Below, in pieces: positions 8,135-17,265 of a stretch of DNA of 64,000 nucleotides (the first letter of the stretch is position 1; each line of letters starts with the position of its first letter). A program made the position numbers and the translations under genes. The stretch comes from Vagococcus teuberi (GTDB taxonomy: Bacteria > Bacillota > Bacilli > Lactobacillales > Vagococcaceae): assembly GCF_001870205.1 (NCBI RefSeq), contig NZ_CP017267.1, positions 1,228,501-1,292,500 of the forward strand, in the 5' to 3' direction. The notes below the pieces were generated by a model. It saw only the letters and a program-made list of their open reading frames with translations, did no database searches and was not told the origin of the DNA.

Positions 8135-8737
8135 CTGTTAGATAACAATGAACCACTCTACCTTTCTTTCCTTTACCATTCTCCACCTTAATTTGATATT
8201 CTTCAATATGATACTGTTTAAGATTCATAATCTCACTTATTCTGAGACCAGTATCAACTAATATCAGTAACAGTAAGTAATTTCTTTCATTTGTAAACTT
8301 CGTCTGAAGCCCTAGATGGAACTTATCCTTACGTTTTACATTAGTGAAGGTTTTTGAGTTTTAACATCTGTTTTACCTCATCATCAGAGAATCTATTGAT
8401 AACAACTTGTCTTTCTTTTACCCACTTTACATACCAACATGCAATTTCTTTTTCTCTCATGTAATTCTCATCTACACAATACCTAAAAAATGTTCTAATG
8501 TTACGTAAATGGCTATTTACGTAAGATTCTGCTTTTCCTTCTTCAATATTTTTAATCAAAAAATCGCGTACATGAGATATGGTAACCATACCTAGTGAGT
8601 CAATATTTTTTCCCCTAAAAATTTCAGAAATAAACTCAAAGTTTCCCATGTTTTTTTATCGTCTTTGGAGACAATCCTCTTGTCCTATCACTAAATACCA
8701 ACTCCTCTACTAAATCCTTTAATAACAATCTTTCCAT
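8135..8737 (-). pseudogene. Tyrosine recombinase (phage/transposon integrase) remnant
   Basis: From an ATG at 8737, with GGAG 8-10 bases upstream, the minus strand reads MERLLLKDLVEELVF and RGLSPKTIKKH. After a frameshift near 8650 it continues as GNFEFISEIFRGKN, VTISHVRDFL, YVNSHLRNIRTFFRYCVDEN and VVINRFSDDEVKQML. Another frame break near 8343 leads to NYLLLLILVDTGLRISEIMNL (written by position, about 8225-8287) and VENGKGKKGRVV, the start of the catalytic domain. The C-terminal part with the HxxR and tyrosine residues is gone, replaced by IS1182 sequence. So this is the N-terminal SAM-like domain and half a catalytic domain of a dead integrase. Confidence 0.8.
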
Positions 8738-8940
8738 AACAAAAAAACTCCTTCGCTAACATATTAATTAACGAAAGAGCTTATTAATTCTTGTCACTTT
8801 AATTTGGGAATCATTCAAAATTTGACTCTTTTAGTCAGTAATCCAAACTATGAGAAATTCATCTTGGATACCATACTAAGTGAGCATTTCACTCATCAAA
8901 TCCTAATTGAAACACCTTCAAAACCCTTGCTATATCAGCC

Positions 8941-9282
8941 TTATCTAATCCCTAAAGATATTCTGGCATATCTGCTCATACGATCAGTCGTCCACGCTGG
9001 ATACCAAACGAGTTTTACTTCTAATTTTTTGATTTCATCTATATCACTTAATGCATCGTGAATTTGTTCTGTGATAACGTCTGCTAATGGGCATCCCATC
9101 GTAGTCAACGTCATTTTAACTTCGCAATAACCTTCTTCATCCAAATTCACTTCGTAGACCAATCCTAAATTAACAATATCGATTCCCAATTCAGGGTCAA
9201 TGACCGTCTCTAGTGCAGCAAGAATATCTTCTTTTACTTCATTTAGTTCTTCTTCAGTCCATTTTGACTCACTCATTTTCAT
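8941..9282 (-). CDS. MIP18/DUF59 family metal-sulfur cluster assembly factor
   Basis: This 113-residue protein of the MIP18 (PaaD/SufT-like) family acts in iron-sulfur protein maturation in other organisms. The diagnostic parts are ETVIDPELGIDIVNLGLVY at residues 25-43, VKMTLTTMGCPLADVI with the conserved cysteine near residue 64, and the C-terminal WTTDRMSRYARISLGIR. Start ATG has GAGGGGG six bases upstream. It is a single gene with its own promoter (9311-9339) just after the fatty acid operon. Both flanks differ: downstream are mobile-element remnants. Its role in Fe-S assembly is known for relatives, not shown here. About 150 bp between its stop and the integrase remnant contains nothing I can assign. 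Confidence 0.9.
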   Translation of the reverse strand: MKMSESKWTEEELNEVKEDILAALETVIDPELGIDIVNLGLVYEVNLDEEGYCEVKMTLTTMGCPLADVITEQIHDALSDIDEIKKLEVKLVWYPAWTTDRMSRYARISLGIR

Positions 9283-9310
9283 TCTACCCCCTCAATATAA
9301 ACTCACTTTT

Positions 9311-9339
9311 ATATTAACTGAGAAATGAGTGTTTGTAAA
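9311..9339 (-). promoter_or_regulatory. Putative sigma-A promoter of the DUF59 gene
   Basis: On the minus strand, TTTACA (9334-9339) and TAATAT (9311-9316) are separated by exactly 17 bp and lie about 30 bp before the start codon. There is no convincing terminator between accA and this promoter, so readthrough from the fab operon is also possible. Confidence 0.6.
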
Positions 9340-9364
9340 CGACTTAGCTAATGCTCACAAAAAT

Positions 9365-10153
9365 TTAATATTTTCTAAACCGATTATATCGTTGATTTTT
9401 CAACTCATCTACCGACATTGTCTGATAATCATTCAACTGATCAATAATAGTCTTTTTAAGATTCTTGATAATGTCTTTTTTAGATAACGTATCATTGCCA
9501 CATGTCTCAGATATTACCTTATCAACAACATGTAATTCCTTTAATTCAAAAGCTGTCAACTTCATAATTTCTGCTGCCTCTGAACTTCTAGAACTATCTT
9601 TCCATAAAATTGAAGCAAATCCTTCAGGTGAGAGAATTGAGTAAATACTATGTTCCAATATCCAAACATCATTTGCTACAGCTAATGCAAGTGCACCACC
9701 ACTTCCCCCTTCACCTGTCAAAATAGAAAGAATTGGGACAGAGAGTTGGCTCATCTCATACAAATTTTTTGCAATCGCCTCACCTTCGCCACGTTCTTCG
9801 GCTTCTACACCACAAAATGCTCCTGGTGTATTGACTAAAGTAATAATCGGTCGATGAAACTTCTCTGCCTGTTTCATCAATCTCAACGCTTTTCGATATC
9901 CTTCTGGTGTTGGAGAGCCAAATCTCGTTTTAACATTTTCTTCTAACGTTTGTCCCTTTTGAATACCAATAATCGTTACAGGTATCGAGTTAATTAGTCC
10001 AATCCCACCAACTACAGCTTTATCATCTCCATAATAACGATCGCCATGAAGCTCAATAAACTCTTCCGTGACACCATCGATTATTTCTTTCGTCGTAAGT
10101 CGTTTGCTATCTCTAGCTAGTTGCACAATGTCATTTGCCGTATATTTAGTCAT
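9365..10153 (-). CDS. accA: Acetyl-CoA carboxylase carboxyltransferase, alpha subunit
   Basis: Half of the carboxyltransferase that moves the carboxyl group from biotin to acetyl-CoA, giving malonyl-CoA for fatty acid synthesis. The protein (262 aa) has the crotonase-fold features [57 protein letters not shown] and [18 protein letters not shown] (each conserved in AccA). I place the start at 10153 (MTKYTA), because GGAGGTG lies eight bases upstream; the upstream in-frame start would include this site. It overlaps accD by eight bases, so the two subunits are translationally coupled. It is the last gene of the fab operon. Confidence 0.95.
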   Translation of the reverse strand: MTKYTANDIVQLARDSKRLTTKEIIDGVTEEFIELHGDRYYGDDKAVVGGIGLINSIPVTIIGIQKGQTLEENVKTRFGSPTPEGYRKALRLMKQAEKFHRPIITLVNTPGAFCGVEAEERGEGEAIAKNLYEMSQLSVPILSILTGEGGSGGALALAVANDVWILEHSIYSILSPEGFASILWKDSSRSSEAAEIMKLTAFELKELHVVDKVISETCGNDTLSKKDIIKNLKKTIIDQLNDYQTMSVDELKNQRYNRFRKY

Positions 10154-11012
10154 CTCCTTCACCTCCATTATGAAGTAACAGAAGGGTAGACAACGTAGAT
10201 TTCATTTCTTTACGTGTCACAATCTTATCAATAAACCCATGCTCTAATAAAAATTCTGCTCGCTGAAAATCATCTGGTAACGTTTGACGTATGGTTTGCT
10301 CAATCACACGACGTCCGGCAAACCCTATCAATGCTTGTGGTTCAGCTAAAATAATATCTCCTTGCATAGCAAAACTTGCCGTGACACCTCCTGTTGTGGG
10401 ATCGGTCAAAACTGTGATATATAATAAACCACTTTCACTATGTCTTTTTATAGCTCCAGATATTTTAGCCATTTGCATTAAAGAAATAATCCCTTCCTGC
10501 ATTCTAGCACCACCTGATGCTGTAAACAAAATAACAGGGAGTTTTTTTTCAGTGGCTAGTTCAACGAGTCGCGTAATTTTTTCACCAACTATATGGCTCA
10601 TGCTCCCCATAATAAATTGACTATCCATCACACCAATCGCAACTTTATGATTGTTCATATAGCCAATCCCTGTTACTACAGCCTCATCTAATCCAGTCTT
10701 TTCTCGGACGTCTTTTATTTTTTCATCATAATCTGGAAAATTAATTTGATTCTTAAAGGGTATATCGGTAAACATCTCTTGAAATGTTCCTTCATCCATC
10801 ATCATATCAAGACGATTATAAGCACCTAATCTAAAACAGTAACCACAATGCTGACAAGTTCTTTCTTGACCTAATTCTTTTCGGTGCAAAGGCTTTTGAC
10901 AACTCGGACATTTTTCCCACACACCATCTGGCACATGAGGTTTGTCACTTTCTTGAACCGATTTATTTAAGGGAGTGATACGTATATAGTCTCTTTTTTT
11001 AAACAATCCCAT
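10146..11012 (-). CDS. accD: Acetyl-CoA carboxylase carboxyltransferase, beta subunit
   Basis: Partner of AccA in the carboxyltransferase. The 288-residue protein starts with a four-cysteine zinc ribbon, CPSCQKP then CQHCGYC at residues about 35-58, which is characteristic of bacterial AccD. The crotonase-fold body includes [19 protein letters not shown] and the oxyanion-loop region [14 protein letters not shown], then [11 protein letters not shown]. Start ATG has AAAGGAGG about six bases upstream. It lies 21 bp after accC and overlaps accA, in the order accC-accD-accA usual for Lactobacillales. Confidence 0.96.
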   Translation of the reverse strand: MGLFKKRDYIRITPLNKSVQESDKPHVPDGVWEKCPSCQKPLHRKELGQERTCQHCGYCFRLGAYNRLDMMMDEGTFQEMFTDIPFKNQINFPDYDEKIKDVREKTGLDEAVVTGIGYMNNHKVAIGVMDSQFIMGSMSHIVGEKITRLVELATEKKLPVILFTASGGARMQEGIISLMQMAKISGAIKRHSESGLLYITVLTDPTTGGVTASFAMQGDIILAEPQALIGFAGRRVIEQTIRQTLPDDFQRAEFLLEHGFIDKIVTRKEMKSTLSTLLLLHNGGEGDD

Positions 11013-11033
11013 ATCTATCCTCCTTTTGACGTA

Positions 11034-12395
11034 TTAGTCTTGTGACCAGTTTGGTAAAAACTCTTTCTGTAAAAATGACGTGTCATAACTTCCCTCAATC
11101 ACTAATGGATGAGTCAGTAAATCTAGTTGAAACATTTGATTTGTTGTCACTCCTTCGACGACTAACTCAAGTAACGCTCGTTTCATTTTTAGTAAGGCCT
11201 CTTCTCGCGTTTGACCGTGCGTAATAATTTTAGCAATCATCGAATCATAAAACGGTGGGATAGTATAATCTTGATACATGGCACTATCCACGCGTAATCC
11301 TATCCCTCCTGATGGTAAAATTAATGACGTGATCTTACCTGGAGAGGGCGCAAAGTTAAATGCTGGGTTTTCAGCATTTAATCGACATTCAATGGCATGA
11401 CCAGAAAATGACACGTCTGATTGGGTTAATGTTAGTTTTTGATGGGCCGCTATTTTTATTTGCCATTTTACGATGTCAATTCCCGTAATCATTTCAGTTA
11501 CCGGGTGTTCGACTTGAATTCGTGTGTTCATTTCCATAAAATAAAAATTATTTTCTTCATCCACTAAAAATTCAATGGTTCCGGCATTTTCATAAGACAC
11601 AGCCTTTGCCGCCTTAATCGCTGTATCGCCAATACGAGTTCGTAAATCATCCGATAAAGAAAAACCTGGTGCTTCTTCTAATACTTTTTGATTATTTCGT
11701 TGCAGTGAGCAATCTCTTTCACCTAAATGAATGGCATGTCCAAACTGATCACCTAATATTTGCACCTCAATATGTTTAGCTGGGTAAATAATTTTTTCAA
11801 TATACATTTCACCACTACCAAATGCAGCAAGGGATTCTTGTTGAGCAGAAGAAAAGTGATGTGGCAACTCTTTAGCATGTAGTACTTTTCTAATCCCTTT
11901 TCCACCACCACCAGCAGCTGCTTTTAACATTAAAGGGTAACCAATTTTTTTTGCTATCTTCATTGCATCTTCGATTGAGTCTACCGCACCATCACTACCT
12001 GGTATAACAGGAACTTTGGCATCTAACATTATCTTTCGGGCATTGATTTTATTTCCCATCTCTTCAATCGTTTTAGATTTTGGCCCAATAAACGTGATCT
12101 GACATTCTTCGCACATTTCAGCAAACAAACTATTTTCCGCTAAAAAACCAAATCCAGGATGAATAGCTTGCGCACCTGTCACGATAGCAGCACTTAACAC
12201 ATTATGCATATTTAAGTATGACTCACTCGCTTTTGACGAACCAATACATATTGCTTCATCAGCTAATGCAACGTGCAACGCGTTTTTATCAGCTTCTGAG
12301 TAAATAGCAACGGTTTTAATTTCTAGTTCTTGACATGCTCGAATAATTCTAGTTGCTATCTCGCCTCGATTAGCTATTAGTATTTTATCAAACAT
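11034..12395 (-). CDS. accC: Acetyl-CoA carboxylase, biotin carboxylase subunit
   Basis: ATP-dependent carboxylation of the biotin on AccB (453 aa). The N-terminal biotin-carboxylase domain begins FDKILIANRGEIATRI. The ATP-grasp glycine-rich loop is KAAAGGGGKGIRKV near residue 160. Catalytic and metal residues lie in the segments HIEVQILGDQFGHAIHLGERDCS, FYFMEMNTRIQVEHPVTE and GHAIECRLNAENP. I use the ATG at 12395; the TTG 15 bases earlier overlaps fabZ and lacks a better ribosome site. The gap to fabZ is four bases. The family is beyond doubt. Confidence 0.96.
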   Translation of the reverse strand: MFDKILIANRGEIATRIIRACQELEIKTVAIYSEADKNALHVALADEAICIGSSKASESYLNMHNVLSAAIVTGAQAIHPGFGFLAENSLFAEMCEECQITFIGPKSKTIEEMGNKINARKIMLDAKVPVIPGSDGAVDSIEDAMKIAKKIGYPLMLKAAAGGGGKGIRKVLHAKELPHHFSSAQQESLAAFGSGEMYIEKIIYPAKHIEVQILGDQFGHAIHLGERDCSLQRNNQKVLEEAPGFSLSDDLRTRIGDTAIKAAKAVSYENAGTIEFLVDEENNFYFMEMNTRIQVEHPVTEMITGIDIVKWQIKIAAHQKLTLTQSDVSFSGHAIECRLNAENPAFNFAPSPGKITSLILPSGGIGLRVDSAMYQDYTIPPFYDSMIAKIITHGQTREEALLKMKRALLELVVEGVTTNQMFQLDLLTHPLVIEGSYDTSFLQKEFLPNWSQD

Positions 12396-12399
12396 ATCA

Positions 12400-12828
12400 T
12401 TATGCCCCAATAATAAATGTCATGAGTGCTTGACAAACGACTTTGTCTTCCACTTTAGCTGTTGCTTTTCCAACGCCAATATTTCCTTTTTGTTTAATAA
12501 TTTCCATCTCCATCACTAGCACGTCACCTGGTACAACTTTTTGGCGGAACTTTACTTTATCAATACCACCTAAATAACCAGTTTTCCCTTTGAATTCTTC
12601 ACTTTTTAATAGAGGTATAGAGCCAGTTTGAGCAAGAGCTTCTAATATTAATACTCCTGGCATAACAGGTTCTCCTGGAAAATGTCCAGGAAAAAAATGC
12701 TCATTGTACGTAACATTTTTTATTGCTTTAACATAACTTCCTGGTGTTAATTCTACTACTTTATCAACCATCATAATCGGGTAACGATTTGGAATAATTT
12801 CCATAATTTCTTGTACATTTAATTGCAT
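12400..12828 (-). CDS. fabZ: 3-hydroxyacyl-ACP dehydratase FabZ
   Basis: Hotdog-fold dehydratase (142 aa) of the elongation cycle, converting 3-hydroxyacyl-ACP to trans-2-enoyl-ACP. The active site stretch GHFPGEPVMPGVLILEALAQ (residues about 48-67) contains the catalytic histidine in GHFPG and the glutamate in LEALAQ. The N-terminus IMEIIPNRYPIMMVDKV is also typical. GGAGGAAG precedes the start by five bases. It is set between accB and accC. Whether this protein also isomerises the double bond for unsaturated fatty acids, as FabN does in enterococci, cannot be decided from the sequence; no fabM is seen in the window. Confidence 0.95.
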   Translation of the reverse strand: MQLNVQEIMEIIPNRYPIMMVDKVVELTPGSYVKAIKNVTYNEHFFPGHFPGEPVMPGVLILEALAQTGSIPLLKSEEFKGKTGYLGGIDKVKFRQKVVPGDVLVMEMEIIKQKGNIGVGKATAKVEDKVVCQALMTFIIGA

Positions 12829-12839
12829 TTTTCTTCCTC

Positions 12840-13301
12840 CTACGAAATCTTAAATAGTGGCTGTCCAAACTCAACAACCTCTTCATTGGTGATGAAAACT
12901 TCCGTTACAACACCAGAAACATCACTGACAACATCATTCATAATTTTCATGGCTTCAATAATACATAACGTATCTCCCACCTGTACACTATCGCCAACTG
13001 ACACAAAATTTGGCTTACCAGGTTCACTGGCAGTATAAACAACTCCAACAATTGGTGACTTAATCGTTTGTCCTGAAATATCTTCTACTTTTGGTGAAAC
13101 TTCTGTTGTTTCAACATCACTTACACTAACTTCTTTAACCTGATTATCGTGTTCTTTGACAACAATATCATGAGATTGTTTACTATCATTTTTACTTAAA
13201 TAAAGAGATAACCCTTCAATGGACACGTTCATTTCACGTATGTCGCTATGTTCAAATCGATCAACTAACTCTTTGATAGACTCATAACTCATTTTACTCA
13301 C
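12840..13301 (-). CDS. accB: Biotin carboxyl carrier protein of acetyl-CoA carboxylase
   Basis: This 153-residue protein carries the biotin that shuttles carboxyl groups. The C-terminal lipoyl/biotinyl domain has the canonical biotinylation motif EAMKIMN near residue 118, with the lysine being modified. The PIVGVVYTASEPGKPNFVSVGD stretch (residues about 85-106) is the first strand pair and protruding region of the domain. The middle (residues 40-75) is acidic and low in complexity, the usual flexible linker. The start overlaps the fabF stop by eight bases. No oddities. Confidence 0.95.
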   Translation of the reverse strand: MSKMSYESIKELVDRFEHSDIREMNVSIEGLSLYLSKNDSKQSHDIVVKEHDNQVKEVSVSDVETTEVSPKVEDISGQTIKSPIVGVVYTASEPGKPNFVSVGDSVQVGDTLCIIEAMKIMNDVVSDVSGVVTEVFITNEEVVEFGQPLFKIS

Positions 13302-14532
13302 CTCGCCATTTTTTCATCGCAATGACGGCATTATGACCACCAAATCCTAATGAATTACTTAATGTATAATTGACAGTCGCCTCTCTTTTTTCTTTCGCCA
13401 CATAATCTAAGTCACAAGCTTCATCAGGATTTTCTAAACCAATAGTTGGTGGAATCGTATCAGTCATTAAAGCGCCTAAACACGCTAACGCTTCAACGGC
13501 TCCAGCTGCACCTAATAAATGACCTACCATACTTTTGGTACTTGATACCGGTGTATTGTAGGCTTCTTCTTTCATAGCATATTTTATGGCCATTGTCTCC
13601 GCACTATCATTTGTCGGTGTACTTGTTCCATGTGCATTAATATAGCTAACTTCTTCAGGTGTAATACCTGCTTCTTCCATTGCTAACATCATACATTTTC
13701 CAGCACCAGAGCCATCACTACTTGGGCTAGTTATATGATTAGCATCACAATTGGAGCCGTAACCGACGATTTCACCGTAAATTTTAGCACCTCTTTTTTT
13801 CGCATGTTCCAATTCTTCAAGAACTAAAATGGCACTACCTTCACCCATGACAAAACCATTTCTATCTTTATCAAATGGAATTGACGCTTTTTCCGGATTA
13901 TCAGAATCACTCAAAGCTGTCAAAGCAGCAAAACCAGAAATACCAATTTCACAAATCGTTGCTTCCGCTCCACCAGCTAAAATAATATCTGAATACCCAT
14001 GTTTGATATTTCGAAACGCTTCACCAATTGCATTGGTAGATGAGGCACATGCTGTTACAACAGACGTACAAATACCTTTTGCTCCGACCTTGATTGCAAT
14101 GTTTCCAGCTGCCATGTTACTAATGGCCATCGGGACGAAAAATGGTGCGACACGTTTTGGCCCTTTTGTGTGCATACGAATGACTTGATCTTCAATCGTC
14201 TTCATCCCACCAATACCAGAGCTGACCATGACACCAAAACGATCCACATTTATCTCGTCGATATTAATCTGACTGTCTGCCACTGCTTGTTTGGCTGCAG
14301 AGATGCCATATACAGAAAACATATCCATTCGTTTTGTTTCCTTTTTTTCCATATATATGGTTGGATCAAATTCTTTCACTTCAGCTGCTACATGAATTCC
14401 TGTTTCTGTTGCATCAAACTTTTGAATTGGGGCAATCCCATTTGTTCCATTTAACACATTTTCGATAAATTCTTCTGCTGTATTTCCAATTGGTGTCACT
14501 GCTCCAACACCTGTAATTACCACTCGTTTCAT
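13294..14532 (-). CDS. fabF: 3-oxoacyl-ACP synthase II
   Basis: Condensing enzyme (412 aa) for chain elongation with malonyl-ACP. The thiolase-fold catalytic triad is visible: the nucleophilic cysteine in VTACASSTNAIG near residue 163, and histidines in INAHGTSTPTND near 303 and in KSMVGHLLGAAGAVEAL near 340. The N-terminus VVITGVGAVTPIGN is typical. It follows fabG by ten bases and overlaps accB. Ribosome site AGGAGG precedes the ATG. It is the only KAS II gene in the window. Confidence 0.97.
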   Translation of the reverse strand: MKRVVITGVGAVTPIGNTAEEFIENVLNGTNGIAPIQKFDATETGIHVAAEVKEFDPTIYMEKKETKRMDMFSVYGISAAKQAVADSQINIDEINVDRFGVMVSSGIGGMKTIEDQVIRMHTKGPKRVAPFFVPMAISNMAAGNIAIKVGAKGICTSVVTACASSTNAIGEAFRNIKHGYSDIILAGGAEATICEIGISGFAALTALSDSDNPEKASIPFDKDRNGFVMGEGSAILVLEELEHAKKRGAKIYGEIVGYGSNCDANHITSPSSDGSGAGKCMMLAMEEAGITPEEVSYINAHGTSTPTNDSAETMAIKYAMKEEAYNTPVSSTKSMVGHLLGAAGAVEALACLGALMTDTIPPTIGLENPDEACDLDYVAKEKREATVNYTLSNSLGFGGHNAVIAMKKWRGE

Positions 14533-14542
14533 GTTTTTCCTC

Positions 14543-15277
14543 CTAAGCGTTCATCACCATTCCACCATCTACATTGATGACTTGACCTGTAATATATGTT
14601 TGACTTGCCAGAAAAATGGCAGTATTTGCAATATCGTCTGTGTTGCCTAGTTTTTTTAATGGAATATGTGCTAAAGTCGCCTCTTTGACTTTTTCAGACA
14701 AACTATCTGTCATATCTGTTTCAATAAATCCTGGTGCAATAGCGTTGCATGTGATTCCTCTAGCTGCCAACTCTTTTGCGGCTGATTTAGTTAGACCAAT
14801 CACACCTGCTTTACTGGCTGCATAATTTGCTTGTCCAATGTTCCCAATTTCCCCAATCACACTCGACATATTGATAATAGTCCCTGAACGCTGTTTTAAC
14901 ATCACTTTAGAAGCATGATGAATGGTATTAAACGTCCCTTTCAAGTTGACTGAAATCACATCATCAAACATTTCTTCAGACATACGCATTAATAGCATAT
15001 CTTTTGTAATTCCCGCATTATTTATCAAGACATCGACTGAACCAAATACTTCTTTAGCTTCCGTGATTAATTGGTTGGCTGATTCAAACTCTTGTACATC
15101 ACCAATCACACAATGTGTTTTAACACCATATGACTCGATTTCACTTATTAAATCACTATCTATCACTTTTCTAGCATTTAAGACAATATTGGCTCCTTCA
15201 TTAGCAAAACGAATCGCAAGTCGCCTCCCAATACCGCGTGAACTTCCTGTAATAACGACTGTTTTATCTTTAAACAT
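14543..15277 (-). CDS. fabG: 3-oxoacyl-ACP reductase
   Basis: Short-chain dehydrogenase (244 aa) which reduces 3-oxoacyl-ACP with NADPH. The cofactor motif TGSSRGIGR is at residues 10-18 and NNAGIT near residue 87. The catalytic tetrad residues are in NMSSVIG (Ser, near 137) and YAASKAG (Tyr and Lys, near 151-155). The C-terminus ITGQVINVDGGMVM is standard for FabG. It abuts fabD with the next base. The protein is intact. Confidence 0.96.
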   Translation of the reverse strand: MFKDKTVVITGSSRGIGRRLAIRFANEGANIVLNARKVIDSDLISEIESYGVKTHCVIGDVQEFESANQLITEAKEVFGSVDVLINNAGITKDMLLMRMSEEMFDDVISVNLKGTFNTIHHASKVMLKQRSGTIINMSSVIGEIGNIGQANYAASKAGVIGLTKSAAKELAARGITCNAIAPGFIETDMTDSLSEKVKEATLAHIPLKKLGNTDDIANTAIFLASQTYITGQVINVDGGMVMNA

Positions 15278-16222
15278 TTACTTCCCCCATTTTATTAACT
15301 TTTTTTCTAGTTGACGAAGCGTTTTGATATTCTCTATATTTTGTACGTTTATCGTACTATCAGTAGCACGAACAAAGTGGGACAATGTTTTTCCTGGTCC
15401 TAATTCAATTAAAGTATCAATTGATGCTCTTTTAAATGCATGGATTGTTTCTTCCCAATAAACGGGAGACATCATTTGATTTTTTAAGTTTAATCTAATA
15501 TCATCTGTCTCTTTCAATACGTCTCCAGTGACATTTGTCACGAGTGGCAGCTTACTTTGAGAGAACATTGTGTTCAGTAGTTCTTGATAAAATATCTCTG
15601 CTGCTTGTTTTAGTAATGGTGTATGAAACGGTCCACTCACGTTTAGCGGCACCACTTTTTTTGCTCCAGCTTCTACTAGCTTTTCTTGTGCAATTAAAAC
15701 CGCCTCTTTATGTCCAGCAATTGCAATTTGTTGTGGCATATTATAATTCACCGGGATGACAAGAGCATTCTCAGAACTTATTTCCTGACACACCGTTTCC
15801 ACGATATCTCTATCTAATCCTATTACAGCACTCATCGCACCTTTTCCTTGTGGGACAGCTGTCTCCATCAGTTCTCCACGTTTGTGTACCAAAGATACCG
15901 CGTCAGAAAAGGAAAGTACGCCACTTTCTACTAATGCACTATATTCTCCTAAACTTAAGCCGGCTACCATTGTGGGTGATAAATCGTACTCTTGCTTAAT
16001 CACCGCAGACGTCGCACAACTCATTGTTAAAATAGCAGGTTGTGTGTATTTGGTTTCGTGTAATAATGAATTGTCTTCAAACATCATATTCTTCATATCT
16101 AGTCCTAACACATCACTCGCACAGTCAAGATACTCTTTAAAAGTTGGGAATTCTTCGTACAATTCTTGTCCCATTCCATTATATTGACTACCTTGACCGC
16201 TAAAGATAAATCCTAATGTCAT
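15278..16222 (-). CDS. fabD: Malonyl-CoA:ACP transacylase
   Basis: Loads malonyl groups on ACP (314 aa). The family motifs are IFSGQGSQYNGMGQEL near residue 6 and the nucleophile elbow VAGLSLGEYSALV with the catalytic serine near residue 90. The histidine in GPFHTPLL near 200 completes the dyad. The C-terminus has IELGPGKTLSHFVRA. The gene follows fabK by three bases and runs directly into fabG. Nothing unusual was seen. Confidence 0.96.
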   Translation of the reverse strand: MTLGFIFSGQGSQYNGMGQELYEEFPTFKEYLDCASDVLGLDMKNMMFEDNSLLHETKYTQPAILTMSCATSAVIKQEYDLSPTMVAGLSLGEYSALVESGVLSFSDAVSLVHKRGELMETAVPQGKGAMSAVIGLDRDIVETVCQEISSENALVIPVNYNMPQQIAIAGHKEAVLIAQEKLVEAGAKKVVPLNVSGPFHTPLLKQAAEIFYQELLNTMFSQSKLPLVTNVTGDVLKETDDIRLNLKNQMMSPVYWEETIHAFKRASIDTLIELGPGKTLSHFVRATDSTINVQNIENIKTLRQLEKKLIKWGK

Positions 16223-16225
16223 TTA

Positions 16226-17200
16226 CTACCTCTTTTCTATGACCCACTCATTGTAACGACTTGTTAGACATTCAGACGTTTCAGCCATTAATTCTAAAAT
16301 TATTTCTTCACAGGTTTGTTGATCAGTTTTAATCATGCCAGCAATTTGTCCAGCCATCATAGAACTATTTTTTATATCGCCATCTATCACTGCACGTTTA
16401 AGTGCACCTTTACCCAAATCTTCTAATCGATCAAAATCAGGGTTTTCTTTTCCACCTTCAAATCGCTCTGCTTTTTCAAAGGTTTGTGTTAATTTATTTC
16501 GAAGTCCTCTGACAGGATGTCCTGTTAACATACCTGTTACAACCGTATCAATATCTTTTGCCTTAACAACCTTCGTTTTAAAATTATCATGTGCAATCGA
16601 TTCTTTCGACACTAAAAACCGTGTTCCTAGTTGAACTGCTTTAGCTCCAAGCATTAAAGCTGCAGCTACCCCGCGGCCATCACCAATACCACCAGCAGCA
16701 ATAACTGGAATACTAACCGCATCCACTACTTGTGGAACTAATGTCATCGTGGTAGATTTTCCAATGTGGCCGCCACCTTCCATCCCTTCAACAACGACAG
16801 CGTCAGCGCCTTCTTTTTCCATTCGCTTCGCTTGTGCGACAGAAGCCACCACTGGTATCACAATAATTCCAGCCTCTTTAAATCGTTTCATGTATTTCCC
16901 TGGAGAACCTGCTCCTGTTGTAATAACTTTAACTCTTTCTTCAATCACTAAATCAACAATGTCTTCAACGAAAGGGGACATTAGCATAATATTGACACCA
17001 AATGTTTTATCCGTTAATTTTCTTGCCGCGTGTATTTTTTCATGAATGACTTCTTTTGGTGCGTGTCCGGATGCTATCAGTCCTAAACCACCAGCATTTG
17101 ACACTGCACTGGCTAATTGTTCCTCAGCAACCCAAGCCATCGCACCTTGAATAATCGGGTATTTTATATCTAAAAGTTGACAAATTGTTGATTTTTCCAT
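16226..17200 (-). CDS. fabK: Enoyl-ACP reductase II (FMN-dependent)
   Basis: FabK-type enoyl-ACP reductase (324 aa), which replaces or complements FabI in streptococci and enterococci. It belongs to the nitronate monooxygenase/2-nitropropane dioxygenase fold: the N-terminal YPIIQGAMAWVAEEQLA, FGVNIMLMSP, the flavin-binding VVEGMEGGGHIG near residue 137, IPVIAAGGIGDGRG near 170 and LGTRFLVSKES near 197. The context in the fab operon supports FabK over other members. GAGGTGG precedes the start. A possible terminator (17223-17259) separates it from acpP, so it may be transcribed at lower level than the three promoter-proximal genes. Confidence 0.94.
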   Translation of the reverse strand: MEKSTICQLLDIKYPIIQGAMAWVAEEQLASAVSNAGGLGLIASGHAPKEVIHEKIHAARKLTDKTFGVNIMLMSPFVEDIVDLVIEERVKVITTGAGSPGKYMKRFKEAGIIVIPVVASVAQAKRMEKEGADAVVVEGMEGGGHIGKSTTMTLVPQVVDAVSIPVIAAGGIGDGRGVAAALMLGAKAVQLGTRFLVSKESIAHDNFKTKVVKAKDIDTVVTGMLTGHPVRGLRNKLTQTFEKAERFEGGKENPDFDRLEDLGKGALKRAVIDGDIKNSSMMAGQIAGMIKTDQQTCEEIILELMAETSECLTSRYNEWVIEKR

Positions 17201-17222
17201 CGATCCACCTCATTTTTGGTTT

Positions 17223-17259
17223 AAAAAAATAGCTATCAGCTGTATATCGCTGATGCTAT
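17223..17259 (-). terminator. Internal terminator/attenuator between acpP and fabK
   Basis: On the minus strand a hairpin with arms ATAGC plus TCAGC and GCTGA plus GCTAT, one and two bases bulged, is followed by seven T. It falls in the 65-bp gap between acpP and fabK inside an otherwise closely packed operon. It may set a high ratio of ACP transcript to the rest by partial termination. No new promoter is visible before fabK. Confidence 0.6.
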
Positions 17260-17265
17260 TATCAT

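Noticed and set aside
7935-8228. A functional 97-residue fusion protein
   Set aside because: It is made of two unrelated broken genes and ends in a stop codon in the middle of the transposase.
8135-8737. Integrase remnant as the enzyme of the ssrA island
   Set aside because: It is 12 kb away on the other side of the fab operon, and truncated. No link to the repeat at 21145 can be shown.
8804-9061. 85-residue plus-strand frame
   Set aside because: Half of it is antisense to the MIP18/DUF59 gene, there is no ribosome site, and the rest has no recognisable similarity.
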